From Mycobacterium sp. IS-1590 (GTDB lineage Bacteria; Actinomycetota; Actinomycetes; Mycobacteriales; Mycobacteriaceae), in assembly GCF_001500025.1 (NCBI RefSeq), contig NZ_LQIW01000014.1, forward strand, positions 1 to 64,000: a stretch of 64,000 nt of DNA. The letters are read 5' to 3'. The notes beneath the pieces were generated by a model, which worked only from the letters and a program-made list of their open reading frames with translations, had not been told where the DNA came from and did not search any database. Shown piece after piece: positions 41,045 to 49,550 of the stretch. The translations under genes and the position numbers were made by a program. Numbering within the stretch: the stretch's first letter is position 1; each line of letters begins with the position of its first letter.

Positions 41045-42427
41045 TTAGTCGATGTCGCCGGTGAGTTCGAAGTCAGCCAGAGTGTCCGCAGCCAGCTCAC
41101 GCAATGCGGCCTTTGTGTTGATGGCGCCCGGTTCGTAGGCGAGGACGGTAATGCCGGTCGTGCCGCGGGTACGCCAAGCCTGCAGTCTCATCAGCCCGCC
41201 TGTACGCTCAAGCCACTGTCGCGTCGTGTGGTGCCAGACCGCTCGTGCGGTGCCGTACTCGGCCTCGGTGCCATCGAGGCGGAACAGAATCGAGCCGTGA
41301 TCGCCGAGATTGGAGCAGAACACCGGGCGATCGGGATCGGCGAGCGCCGCATCGGCAGCCCGTCTCATCGCCCACCCCGCCCTGAACGGTGCCAGCCACA
41401 GAAACTGTCGCGCGGGATCTGGCGTGTCCCGCAGCGTGCTCAGCGCGTCTTTGACAGCCGTGCGGACGTCCCGCAAGTCCTTCGTGACGTGCGTCGGATC
41501 GATGCTGGCGCGCGCAATCGCCATCGCGTTCGCCCGTGTATCGCCCTCGGTGCGTTCGCTGATCGGAAGTTGAAGGGTGACCGCACCGTCGCTGGCACGT
41601 CGACGTCCGATGCGGTCGGCGAGTTTGACGGCCACCGCAGCGACCAGTGTGTTCCGTGTTCCGCCCAGCGCCTTGGCGCGGGCATCCCAATCGTTGAGGT
41701 CGACGTGGATGGTGATGGCCGGTACGACGACTTCCTCATCCGCGCCACGTTCATTATGGCCGTCACCTCCAGGTAATTCGGCGGATGAAGCTCGTGATGG
41801 GGCACGGTTACGCCAGTAACGAGGAGCCATTCTTAGCCCGGCGCCAACCGTCCGCCCGATTTCGCGTGCGTCCCGCGCGGTATCTCGGGCATCGTGTAGC
41901 ACCGCGCGCAGTCGCGTGCGTGAACCCGGCGGTGGAAGGCCCAGGTCACGCGTGTGGCCCAGAAGCGCCTCGATTACGGCGACGCTGAGCCCGAGTCCGT
42001 CGACGAGGTAATGGGATACCACCAAGCTGACCGCGGTCGAGCCGTCCGTAAAGTGTTGGACGCCAAGATGCCAGCCGGGTCCCAGCTCTGGATCAGTCGG
42101 CACTTGAGCGCGTTCGTCAGCCCAGTCACTGACTTCTGCGCGGGGACGGGCGCGCTCGGCGAAATCGATGTCCGATGGTCCTCGGTCGAGGACCCACCGA
42201 TGCCGGAAAAACGGCACCGGCGAACGTTCGACGCGCCGTCCTAGTAACCCGTAGCCAAGATTGTGATGAAAGCGCCTCAGCGCTTCGAAGTCGAGTGGAT
42301 GTTCATAAACCCACACGAGTTGGATGGCCACCTTCTCGCCGGTGGCGCGCTGCCATGAGAAGAAGGCGTGGTCCAACAATGCGAGCCGGTTGTCCGGCGC
42401 ACCTTCAGGGCGTATCCGGGCTGGCAC
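41045..42427 (-). CDS. Stand-alone PapA-like acyltransferase, homologue of the PKS1 C-terminal domain
   Basis: 460 residues from GTG 42427. It aligns along its whole length with residues 2164-2628 of PKS1: shared DNRLx[28 protein letters not shown], and the block [12 protein letters not shown] / [13 protein letters not shown]. The catalytic H-x3-D-G is VVSHYLVDGLG (His139, Asp143), as in the condensation / PapA / WS-DGAT superfamily; near the C-terminus [11 protein letters not shown] takes the place of the SN-x-PGP strand of those enzymes. Probable role: transfer of an acyl chain from a carrier protein to a hydroxyl of the sugar or peptide part. No carrier or KS partner is fused. It could serve PKS2, which lacks this domain. 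The homology is clear; the partner is inference. Confidence 0.87.
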   Translation of the reverse strand: MPARIRPEGAPDNRLALLDHAFFSWQRATGEKVAIQLVWVYEHPLDFEALRRFHHNLGYGLLGRRVERSPVPFFRHRWVLDRGPSDIDFAERARPRAEVSDWADERAQVPTDPELGPGWHLGVQHFTDGSTAVSLVVSHYLVDGLGLSVAVIEALLGHTRDLGLPPPGSRTRLRAVLHDARDTARDAREIGRTVGAGLRMAPRYWRNRAPSRASSAELPGGDGHNERGADEEVVVPAITIHVDLNDWDARAKALGGTRNTLVAAVAVKLADRIGRRRASDGAVTLQLPISERTEGDTRANAMAIARASIDPTHVTKDLRDVRTAVKDALSTLRDTPDPARQFLWLAPFRAGWAMRRAADAALADPDRPVFCSNLGDHGSILFRLDGTEAEYGTARAVWHHTTRQWLERTGGLMRLQAWRTRGTTGITVLAYEPGAINTKAALRELAADTLADFELTGDID

Positions 42428-42929
42428 CGATCAACCTCCGAGGACAGGGATCGATTCGCCCGCAACCACGGCGCCCATCGGGGCGGAAACCGTGCCCCGG
42501 AGGAAGACGCTGCTAGCGGCACCGCGGGCTCGAATGGGGGCGAACCATTGCATCACACCAGGGTAGCCCATTCGGTTTGCCGGGCTGGCTGGCACGGACC
42601 GTTGGGCTGCCGGACGGCGCGCCGAGGCTCTGGCTTACGCCGGTGTTCAGCTTCGTGACGTGGAGCGGCGAAAATGTCACCGTCCATATCGAGGTGCGTG
42701 GGTGTGGTTGCCCCGCATGAAACGGTGCGGCGGTTCATGCGACTTGTCGCGTCGGAGCAACTGAGGAGTCTGCGCGCGCGATTCGTTTGCCGTGCCGGGT
42801 CATCGTCTATCCTGCCGCCATGAGCAACATCCGACGGAAAGCCGCGAAGCCTGTACCGGGATCCACCTGCTTCCCTCAGACTTCGGCGCAGGTCCACGTG
42901 CGCGCCGCAACTGGTGCGGAGCTGTGCCG
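42428..42929. other. Divergent intergenic region, PapA-like gene / sulfotransferase
   Basis: About 500 bases between two divergent genes, expected to hold both promoters. A frame extending the sulfotransferase upstream to 42792 is open, but I do not regard it as coding because the family starts near the PAPS-binding strand. Nothing else recognised. Confidence 0.4.
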
Positions 42930-43910
42930 GTGAACCCGCCCGAAGGAAGCAGCACCGGTATCCGACCGGTCGCTCTGTTCGTGTTAGGCATGCCCCGGTC
43001 TGGAACGTCTGCGCTCACGCGAGTTCTGTCGCTGTGCGGTGGTGCGCTTCCTACCGGGTTGCACGGCGCCGTCTCGGACAATCCACGCGGTCGTTGGGAG
43101 CCGCGCGCATCACTGCTTCTTAACGACGCAATCCTGCGCCGCCACCGCAGTGGTGCCTTCGATCCCACGCTGCGCCTGCAGGAAGAAGGCGTATTGGACG
43201 CCAACAAGAACCCCGCGTACATGGACAAAATCAAGGCGTATCTCACCACGTTGCCGGCCGCCCCGCTTGTCGTCATAAAGGATCTGCAGATAAATCTGTT
43301 GTCCGGCATGTGGTTTGAGGCTGCGCGGATGGTCGGATTCGACACAGCGGCGTTGATTGCGGTGCGCCACCCCGAGGAAGCCATCGCGTCACTTGTCGCG
43401 GGTGGTAGCGGTGGTGGAGCCTCCCCCGAACTCGCGAGTGCCCTATGGCTGAAACAGACTCTGCTAACCGAGAGACACACGCGCGAAGTGCCGCGGTTAT
43501 TCGTCGAATACGCGAATCTCCTCGACGACTGGCGCCGGGAGATAACGCGAATTTCTTCGGCGCTCCGGATCGACCTCGCCACTCGGGATGAAGGCGCAAT
43601 CGAGGAATTTCTGACACCGGATCTTCGCCACCACCAGCAACACAGCGGGCCGGTAACTGAGCCTTTCGGCACGGACTGGTTTTTCACAGTCTACGGAGCA
43701 CTGCGCGCTGCCGCCCAAGACGAGGCGATGGATCAGCCTGCGCTGGATCGCGTTTTCGAGGCGTATCGGGCGAGCGAGCATGTTTTTCGAACGGCGTTCG
43801 AGGAGTTCCGCAGCATCCACAATCGGAACCGACTTATTCCGCCTTTAATTGCGAGGCTAGGTCTCGAGGCGGTCGCGATGGCTCACCGTCGCCGCGGGAC
43901 TTGGGCTTAG
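42930..43910 (+). CDS. Sulfotransferase family protein
   Basis: 326 residues from GTG 42930. PAPS-dependent sulfotransferase: the 5'-phosphosulfate-binding loop LFVLGMPRSGTSAL is at residues about 16-29, and the 3'-phosphate-binding strand is in TAALIAVRHPEEAIASLV. The last part (VFEAYRASEHVFRTAFEEF) is helical. A second in-frame start at 42792 would add 46 unrelated residues. Sulfated GPLs are known from the M. fortuitum group, so transfer of sulfate to a sugar hydroxyl of the lipid is the natural hypothesis. A trehalose-lipid target is an alternative. No PAPS-synthesis genes are nearby. Confidence 0.87.
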   Translation: MNPPEGSSTGIRPVALFVLGMPRSGTSALTRVLSLCGGALPTGLHGAVSDNPRGRWEPRASLLLNDAILRRHRSGAFDPTLRLQEEGVLDANKNPAYMDKIKAYLTTLPAAPLVVIKDLQINLLSGMWFEAARMVGFDTAALIAVRHPEEAIASLVAGGSGGGASPELASALWLKQTLLTERHTREVPRLFVEYANLLDDWRREITRISSALRIDLATRDEGAIEEFLTPDLRHHQQHSGPVTEPFGTDWFFTVYGALRAAAQDEAMDQPALDRVFEAYRASEHVFRTAFEEFRSIHNRNRLIPPLIARLGLEAVAMAHRRRGTWA

Positions 43911-44663
43911 CACTACTTGCCGAACCGGTAGTTGAGATCGCGGCGACTGAACGTGCGCCGAGGGCAGAAAACGACCACTCAAGTTTCGTGCGCGTTCGAC
44001 GACGCCTTGGGTCTGGATTCGCCACGCTTGAAGATCCGACTTTGGCGCCCATCACGCCGCGGAACTCCTAGCAATCGCGGTTCAGTTCGGTTTGACCCCG
44101 AGCCCACCGCCGAGGCGCTTTCCTCGTCCCAAATCGGGGTGCGCGGCCGTGCGCAATGCGTTCATTAGCTTCTATCACCTGGCGAACAGACCCTCAGCAA
44201 CAAGGTCGCCGAGAACCCCGCGAGTTCTTCACATACCATCATCGGCACCGGCAGTCGCATCGTTCGTACGGTCGGCACGTGGCCGACAGCACCTGCGTGG
44301 GCGGAAACCAAGCCATCGACTGCCGGCCCGGGTGGTATGCGCCCATACTTCGGCGTCTCATCCAGTGCCAACATCGCTCGCACCGTGTTCCGCGAGATGT
44401 CCAACGGCGTTGCGATCAACTTCGTTGCCAACCCTCCGCTCGCCGAACCTGCGCGGACCCCAGCCATCCCTCCACTGACAAAACCTCCTTCTTGTCTTGG
44501 CCTGCACGCGGCTACTTTGGACGAAGAGTCAAATCCGCGCACCGACACCCTGGTCAGTTTCCAGTCGCGAGTGTTCGGCACACTGCATAGACATGAGTTT
44601 CCGGGATGTGAACATTGTTGGAGGCGGCGCCCGGGCCGTTACGGGACATGAACGGGAGATTAG
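43911..44663. other. Intergenic region with an IS21-like remnant
   Basis: 750 bases between the sulfotransferase and CmcI-like genes. The middle holds a fragment of an IS21-type transposase on the minus strand, listed separately. The rest shows nothing I can name. It looks like a scar of a former insertion. Confidence 0.5.
44230..44480 (-). pseudogene. Fragment of an IS21-family (IstA-like) transposase
   Basis: Minus-strand frame with DISRNTVRAMLALDETPKYG followed by RIPPGPAVDGLVS. This agrees with the start of IstA-type transposases, where a helix-turn-helix 'xSRNTVRRxLAxDxPPKYxRxPxGSxVD' is characteristic. Only the N-terminal DNA-binding part remains; the catalytic domain and the IstB helper are absent, and the surrounding frame is not convincing. 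Degenerate, not functional. Confidence 0.5.
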
Positions 44664-45356
44664 ATGGGTTTCATGCGGCAAACCGCCAGTGCCCTGGCGG
44701 GGATGATCTACCGGCCGGGCGACGACATACCGGTCGAATACCACAAGTGGTATTACGGGACGCATTCTTGGGACGACATCACATGGATGGGAGTGCCCTG
44801 CTGGAAATCAGTCTCCGACATGTGGAACTACCAGGAAATCCTGTGGGCTTTGAAACCGTCATTGGTCATCGAGTTCGGCAGCTACCAGGGTGGATCGGCG
44901 ATGTTTTTTGCCGCCATGATGCGCGAGATCGGCGGGACTTTCAAAGTCTTCTCCGTGGACGTCACCCACAAGAACCTGAACGAGCGGGCGCGCCGCGACC
45001 CTGATGTGCTGTTCATGGAATCGTCTTCGGCCGCACCGGAGGTGGCCGACCGTATCCGTGAACTACAGGCAGATTTCCCTGGGCCCGTCTTCACGATTCT
45101 GGACAGCGACCACTCCTGCGACCACGTGCTCGCTGAAATGCGCCTCCTACGACCGTTGCTGAAGGCCGGCGACTATCTGATTGTGGAGGACTCCAACATC
45201 AACGGCCACCCTGTGTTGCCGGGATTCGGGCCGGGACCGTTCGAAGCCATCGAAGCGTACGAAGCCGAGTATCCCGATGACTACGAGCATGACAAAAAAC
45301 GTGAGAACAAGTTCGGGTGGACGATGGCCACCAATGGCTTCTTGATCCGCCGGTGA
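44664..45356 (+). CDS. CmcI/rhamnosyl-O-methyltransferase family protein
   Basis: 230 residues from ATG 44664 with CGGGAGA eight bases upstream. The family (cephalosporin hydroxylase CmcI-like) contains the mycobacterial rhamnosyl O-methyltransferases for phenolic glycolipids (Rv2959c) and GPL (Rmt-type). Key parts: EYHKWYYGTHSWDDITWMGV, the SAM-binding VIEFGSYQGGSAMFFAAMM, the metal-binding/catalytic ILDSDHSCDHVLAEM, and IVEDSNINGHPV followed by GPFEAIEAY. Likely O-methylates a rhamnose hydroxyl of the glycolipid. Preceded by the IS21 scar and followed by another methyltransferase gene on the same strand. Confidence 0.9.
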   Translation: MGFMRQTASALAGMIYRPGDDIPVEYHKWYYGTHSWDDITWMGVPCWKSVSDMWNYQEILWALKPSLVIEFGSYQGGSAMFFAAMMREIGGTFKVFSVDVTHKNLNERARRDPDVLFMESSSAAPEVADRIRELQADFPGPVFTILDSDHSCDHVLAEMRLLRPLLKAGDYLIVEDSNINGHPVLPGFGPGPFEAIEAYEAEYPDDYEHDKKRENKFGWTMATNGFLIRR

Positions 45357-45470
45357 ATTGCAACGGCCGCATGTGATTGTCCAGCCGTCCACGGTGCGCT
45401 GCCTCGGCGCTGGGACGCGGGATGTCAGCAGAGATGAAACTTTCATCCTGCTACACGGCCCCGCACCCGC

Positions 45471-46247
45471 ATGCCGCGTAGCATCGCAGTGGTGTGTGTG
45501 ATCACCAAGCCAGTGAACTCGATCAAGTCTCTCGTATCGAACGGGATCAGGTCTTTTGTGCTGTACGTGAACAGCGCTGGCCCAGCGGTAATCGGCCGAC
45601 TCGAATACCGGTTGAAATCAGCACAGGACAGTTGGGGCAGCCCGATGAACGGGCAGACCGGACGGGTAGAACTCTGTCGGCAGATCTTCGCGGAACTGCC
45701 ACCTACGGCGATCGTAGAGACCGGCACCTTCATAGGGAACACCACAGAGTTCTTCGCCGAGTTCGGCGTTCCGGTTTACACGGCGGAGTTGAAGCCGCGC
45801 TTTCACGCCTTGGCCGAACTTCGTTTCCGTTCAGTCAGCGACCGCGTGCACGTCGTGCTGGCGGATAGCCGCGCCTTGTTGCGCCGATTGTCCACCGACC
45901 CCTTGTTCCCGAAGGATGGGGTGTTCTTCTACCTTGACGCGCACTGGTATTCAGACCTGCCGTTGGCGGAAGAGATCGACATAATATTCGGCACTTGGGA
46001 CCGGTCAGTGATCATGATCGACGACTTCGAGGTTCCTGGCGACTCGTATAACCACGACGACTACGGGCCCGGTGCCGTCCTGAATGCCGGGTATCTCGAC
46101 TCCATGCGCCGCACCGACATGTCCATGTTCTATCCGTCTTTGCCGGCCGACCAAGAGACCGGCGCCAGGCGTGGCTGCGTTGTGTTGTGCAACGATCCTG
46201 ACACGCATGAACGCCTCAGTAGCCTGGAGTATCTACGGTCGGTCTGA
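45471..46247 (+). CDS. Class I SAM-dependent methyltransferase, function unknown
   Basis: 258 residues from ATG 45471. The SAM-binding strand is AIVETGTFIGNTTEFFAEFG; the acidic residue at the next strand is in YTAELKPRF, and GVFFYLDAHWYSDLPLAEEI carries the metal/catalytic Asp-His typical of the Methyltransf_24-like group. No signal peptide. Length and motif order fit small O-methyltransferases of GPL and LOS loci. Its partner upstream is the CmcI-like enzyme, 114 bases away. Substrate not predictable. Confidence 0.8.
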   Translation: MPRSIAVVCVITKPVNSIKSLVSNGIRSFVLYVNSAGPAVIGRLEYRLKSAQDSWGSPMNGQTGRVELCRQIFAELPPTAIVETGTFIGNTTEFFAEFGVPVYTAELKPRFHALAELRFRSVSDRVHVVLADSRALLRRLSTDPLFPKDGVFFYLDAHWYSDLPLAEEIDIIFGTWDRSVIMIDDFEVPGDSYNHDDYGPGAVLNAGYLDSMRRTDMSMFYPSLPADQETGARRGCVVLCNDPDTHERLSSLEYLRSV

Positions 46248-46319
46248 CTCTCGCCTTAGCTCTGGGGTTCGTGAAGGCTGCGGTCGACCGACTCTCCGAG
46301 ATTCGTTCCGACGGTGAGT

Positions 46320-47903
46320 CTAGGCGACAGATTCCTGAGGGTCGGAACCATTGTTGACTTCATCTGCATGAGCCACCTGCTGCGCGCTGTAGCCAATGAA
46401 CGGCACCACCAGGCCGACTAAGAGAACTACCCCGGCCAACAAGAGCAATCCGTAGGTCATGCCTTGGTCCAGAGCATCCAACTGAGCCGCGTTCATGTTT
46501 GAGGTCGGGCCAGCAATACCGCCCCGCGATAGCGTCCGCGATGTCACGGCGGCTTGGATGACTGCCAGTACCAATGGGCCACCGAGATTCTGCAGCATGA
46601 GCGCAATCGCGGCGGTAGGGCCGATCCGGTCGACGCCCACGCTGGCGATCATCGATAGACGGAGCGGGACGTTGGCCAAGCCGATACCAATCGCGGCGGC
46701 GATAAGCGGCAACACCAGATTCGGGAAGTACGGAGCACCGCGGGTGAGCGTTGAGCCGTAAAACATGGCGGCCAACATGAGGATGCCGCCGCTGATCATC
46801 ACCACTCGTGGGGAGAACCACCGCACCAGGCGCGACGACGCGCCCGCGCCAAGGGCCACCGCGATGGCGAACGGGATGAAGCCAACGCTTGCTTGGAGCG
46901 CGCTATAGCCCATGATGTCCTGCACATAAATGCCGATCAGCACGGTTAAGGTGAACAGTACCCCGCCACCCAAGAAAGTGGCCGCGAATATGGCCAGCCG
47001 GCTTCGGTCGCAGAACAAATTGAATGGCACGATGGGATTCTCAGCTGTGCGCTCCACCACAATGAACGCCACTAGAGCCGCGAGGGCTAACACTCCTGAA
47101 CCGATCGGGATGGCTGACAGCCAACCCGTTTCTGGCGCCGTCGAGAAGCCAAACACAGTGGCGACGCAAACCAATGTCGCCAGCACAGCACCGGCAGCGT
47201 CGAGCTTCACCCGCTCCTTCTGGGTTTCCCGCAGTGCGGAGTGAGCCAGGTACAGGATCAGCACTCCGAGGGGCACATTAAGCAGGAAAGCCAGTCGCCA
47301 CGACACGTCGGTCAATGCCCCGCCCACGACCAGCCCCATTATCGAGCCGACACCGACCATCGCGCCGAACACCGCCATCGCTGTATTGCGCACAGGGCCC
47401 TTCGGAAAGGTGGTGGCCACCAGCGCGATGGACGTCGGTGCGACGATCGCGGCCGCCAATCCTTGCAGTAGACGGGCCACCACAAGGATCCACCCGTCCC
47501 AGGCGATGCCGCACATCGCTGACGCTATGGTGAACAGCGCGACTCCGACGATGAAGACCCGCTTGCGCCCGAAGGTGTCGCCCAGCCGACCGCCAAGCAG
47601 CATTAGCCCGCCGAAGGTCAGCACGTAGGCGGTGATCACCCAGCTTCGCCCAGCGTTCGACAGGCTTAGCTCGTTCTGAATCGTGGGAAGCGCAACGACG
47701 GCGATGGTGCCGTCCATCATGGTCAACAGCTGCATGGCGCCGATCGCGGTTACCGCCGCAACGAACCATCGCGAAGGCAACCATTTCGGCAGATACCTTC
47801 TATCGCGCGGCGTAGACGTTTGGTAGGGCACCGGGCTCTCTCGCGTCGCGCGCTCCGTCTTCGCCTGAGACGGTTCGTGCTCTCCATCTTTGAGAGGCGC
47901 CAT
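46320..47903 (-). CDS. MFS exporter, DHA2 (14-helix) family
   Basis: 527 residues from ATG 47903, with TAGGAGA six bases upstream. The first helix has LTMMDGTIAVVALPTI (DHA2 motif), then GGRLGDTFGRKRVF. Motif C is GSIMGLVVGGALTDV and 14 hydrophobic segments are visible. The N-terminus carries about 45 charged residues before the first helix. It differs from the transporter at 1.3 kb and is not its duplicate. Its start lies right next to the end of the IS110 element, which probably separated it from its original promoter. A role in exporting a lipid or intermediate is possible; no evidence for a drug. Confidence 0.88.
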   Translation of the reverse strand: MAPLKDGEHEPSQAKTERATRESPVPYQTSTPRDRRYLPKWLPSRWFVAAVTAIGAMQLLTMMDGTIAVVALPTIQNELSLSNAGRSWVITAYVLTFGGLMLLGGRLGDTFGRKRVFIVGVALFTIASAMCGIAWDGWILVVARLLQGLAAAIVAPTSIALVATTFPKGPVRNTAMAVFGAMVGVGSIMGLVVGGALTDVSWRLAFLLNVPLGVLILYLAHSALRETQKERVKLDAAGAVLATLVCVATVFGFSTAPETGWLSAIPIGSGVLALAALVAFIVVERTAENPIVPFNLFCDRSRLAIFAATFLGGGVLFTLTVLIGIYVQDIMGYSALQASVGFIPFAIAVALGAGASSRLVRWFSPRVVMISGGILMLAAMFYGSTLTRGAPYFPNLVLPLIAAAIGIGLANVPLRLSMIASVGVDRIGPTAAIALMLQNLGGPLVLAVIQAAVTSRTLSRGGIAGPTSNMNAAQLDALDQGMTYGLLLLAGVVLLVGLVVPFIGYSAQQVAHADEVNNGSDPQESVA

Positions 47904-47909
47904 AGGTTT

Positions 47910-49056
47910 CTCCTATGTCAAGCCGCTGCCGGTTGGCAAGGCTTTTGGCGGTTGGTTTGGTCGGTGCGGAGGTGGTTGAAGACGATTCGGGCGAGGCGGC
48001 GTTTGAGGCAGCGCAGGGCTTCGGAGGAGCAGTCACCTTCGGTAAGGCGGTGTCGGTAATAGGTCTGACCGGGCCCCTCGAGGCGAATCTGCGTCACGGC
48101 GATGCGATGCAGCGCGGCGTTGAGCTGACGATTGCCCGAACGGGTCATCCGAACGCGGCCAGCGGTGTTGCCTGACCACACCGGAACCGGGGCTACACCA
48201 CTGTGGCGGGCGAAGGCCGCTTCACTTTTGAAACGGGCCACCCCGGCGGTCTCGCCGATGATCTTGGCCGCGGTGAGCTCGGCGCAGCCGGGCAGTGACA
48301 ACAACGCCGGGGCGATCGCACGGACCCGTTCGCCGATACGTTTGGTCAACGCGTTGATCTGCTCGCTGAGCCGGGTGATGTCGGCCAGCTCATCGCGGGC
48401 CAACTCTGCGACCAACCCTGGCTGGGTCTGCAACCAGTCACCGAGTAGCCGGCGATGTTTGGCCAGATCCAGCGAGCGGGGCTTGGGCGCCCGGTCGGGA
48501 TCGAGCTCGTGAACCCGCCATAACAGCCGATTGATCGTCGAGGTCCGTTGCCCGACAAGGTCTTCACGTCGGTCGACCAACAACTTCAACTCCCGCGACA
48601 CCTCCTCGTGCGAGGCGACGGGCAGATCGGGTTCCCGCAGAAAAGCCCGCGCCACGGCCAATGCATCGATGGGATCAGACTTACCCCGCGTGCGCGCCGA
48701 CGCCCGGGTCTGGGCCATCAACTTCGGCGGCACCCGCACCACCCTCTGACCCGCGGTGAGCAGATCGCGTTCCAGTCGCGCCGACAGGTGCCGGCAATCT
48801 TCGATCGCCCACACCAGCTCGATTCCGAACTGGGTGCGCGCCCACCGCACGGCCTGTAGATGCCCGTCGGTCGTGGCTTTCACCACCTTCTCGCCGAGCT
48901 TGCGGCCGACCTCATCGACGGCAACAAGGGTATGAGTGCGCTTGTGAACATCGGCTCCAACAACAACCATGGTGGTTGCCTCCTTCACTGTGAGGTGACG
49001 GTTGGGCCGGTCGGCGGACACATCTCAGTGGGGGCGGATGCCACGCTCCTATCAAG
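47910..49056 (-). mobile_element. IS110-family insertion sequence
   Basis: A single-gene element with an intact DEDD transposase and a non-coding stretch upstream of it. Candidate junction motifs are CTCCTATGTCAAG at 47910-47922 and CTCCTATCAAG at 49046-49056. IS110 elements lack long terminal inverted repeats, so ends are hard to place; the right end could be as far as about 49220. Inserted immediately upstream of the DHA2 exporter gene. Confidence 0.65.
47918..48970 (-). CDS. IS110-family transposase
   Basis: 350 residues from ATG 48970 (a further start at 49021 adds 17 residues that do not belong to the family). It is a RuvC-like DEDD recombinase: VVVGADVHKRTHT with the first Asp, VWAIEDCRHLS with Glu/Asp, and SDPIDALAVARA with the last Asp pair. 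The C-terminal Transposase_20 region has LLSLPGCAELTAAKIIGETAGV and GVAPVPVWSGNTAGRVRMTRSG, with Ser as the presumed nucleophile. No stop or frameshift, so it is probably active. Confidence 0.93.
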   Translation of the reverse strand: MVVVGADVHKRTHTLVAVDEVGRKLGEKVVKATTDGHLQAVRWARTQFGIELVWAIEDCRHLSARLERDLLTAGQRVVRVPPKLMAQTRASARTRGKSDPIDALAVARAFLREPDLPVASHEEVSRELKLLVDRREDLVGQRTSTINRLLWRVHELDPDRAPKPRSLDLAKHRRLLGDWLQTQPGLVAELARDELADITRLSEQINALTKRIGERVRAIAPALLSLPGCAELTAAKIIGETAGVARFKSEAAFARHSGVAPVPVWSGNTAGRVRMTRSGNRQLNAALHRIAVTQIRLEGPGQTYYRHRLTEGDCSSEALRCLKRRLARIVFNHLRTDQTNRQKPCQPAAA

Positions 49057-49550
49057 TCACGCCGGCCGGTCCTTCACACCTGGTGCCGACAAAACCCATG
49101 ACCGCCAACCCGAAGGCGGCAACGACCCTAAGAGCCAGACACCAGGTGATCAGAATCCAACCACCGCAACAAGCGGCACGATCACCCTGACACTGAGGTC
49201 GACCCTATATCACTCCCAAAAGGTTAGCTGCATCCCAACGGACGAGCATGGGACGGCATTGACATCTCTGCCAGTGCCGCCACCACTGGTGACCGATTCG
49301 GTCCGCTCGTCCTCGGCATGCACTTTGAGCTCGAAGGCCCGTCCTCGCTGATATAAGGGGCATCGACGAGCCGTGAGGGTGCGGCGTCCGACTCCATACA
49401 CGCCGCTGCGGTAGATAGGCGGGGTCGAGTGCTATTCACCCGAACCCCTACATATTAGGTTAGAAGGAGGTGTTGGGTGATTTTGCTGGGCTCTGGGGAC
49501 AGGGCCACGAAAGAAGTCTAGACTCATCGCCGGCAGTATTAGCACGCGAG
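49057..49550 (+). other. Intergenic region between IS110 and the TylF-like gene
   Basis: About 490 bases. The first part is probably the right side of the IS110 element. At 49230-49356 the plus strand has an open stretch (WDGIDISASAATTGDRFG ... then TAA) that reads like the 3' end of a broken gene, but I cannot assign a family. At 49462-49470 is a perfect Shine-Dalgarno AGAAGGAGG, discussed with the leader ORF. Confidence 0.4.
49477..49521 (+). CDS. Possible 14-codon leader ORF before the TylF-like gene
   Basis: A strong AGAAGGAGG at 49462-49470 has ideal spacing (six bases) to GTG 49477, which opens a 14-codon frame (VILLGSGDRATKEV) ending TAG at 49521, 29 bases before the methyltransferase ATG. 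In the methyltransferase frame the only nearby starts, GTG 49470 and TTG 49473, overlap or touch the ribosome site. So the site may serve a leader peptide that couples translation, or the true start of the methyltransferase is unusual. Confidence 0.3.
   Translation: MILLGSGDRATKEV

Noticed and set aside
42792..42929. 46-residue N-terminal extension of the sulfotransferase
   Set aside because: The family starts near the PAPS-binding strand and the extension looks like random translation of intergenic DNA.
47914..47919. TTGACA as an outward promoter of the IS110 element driving the exporter
   Set aside because: No matching -10 hexamer at normal spacing; the start codon lies where it should be.
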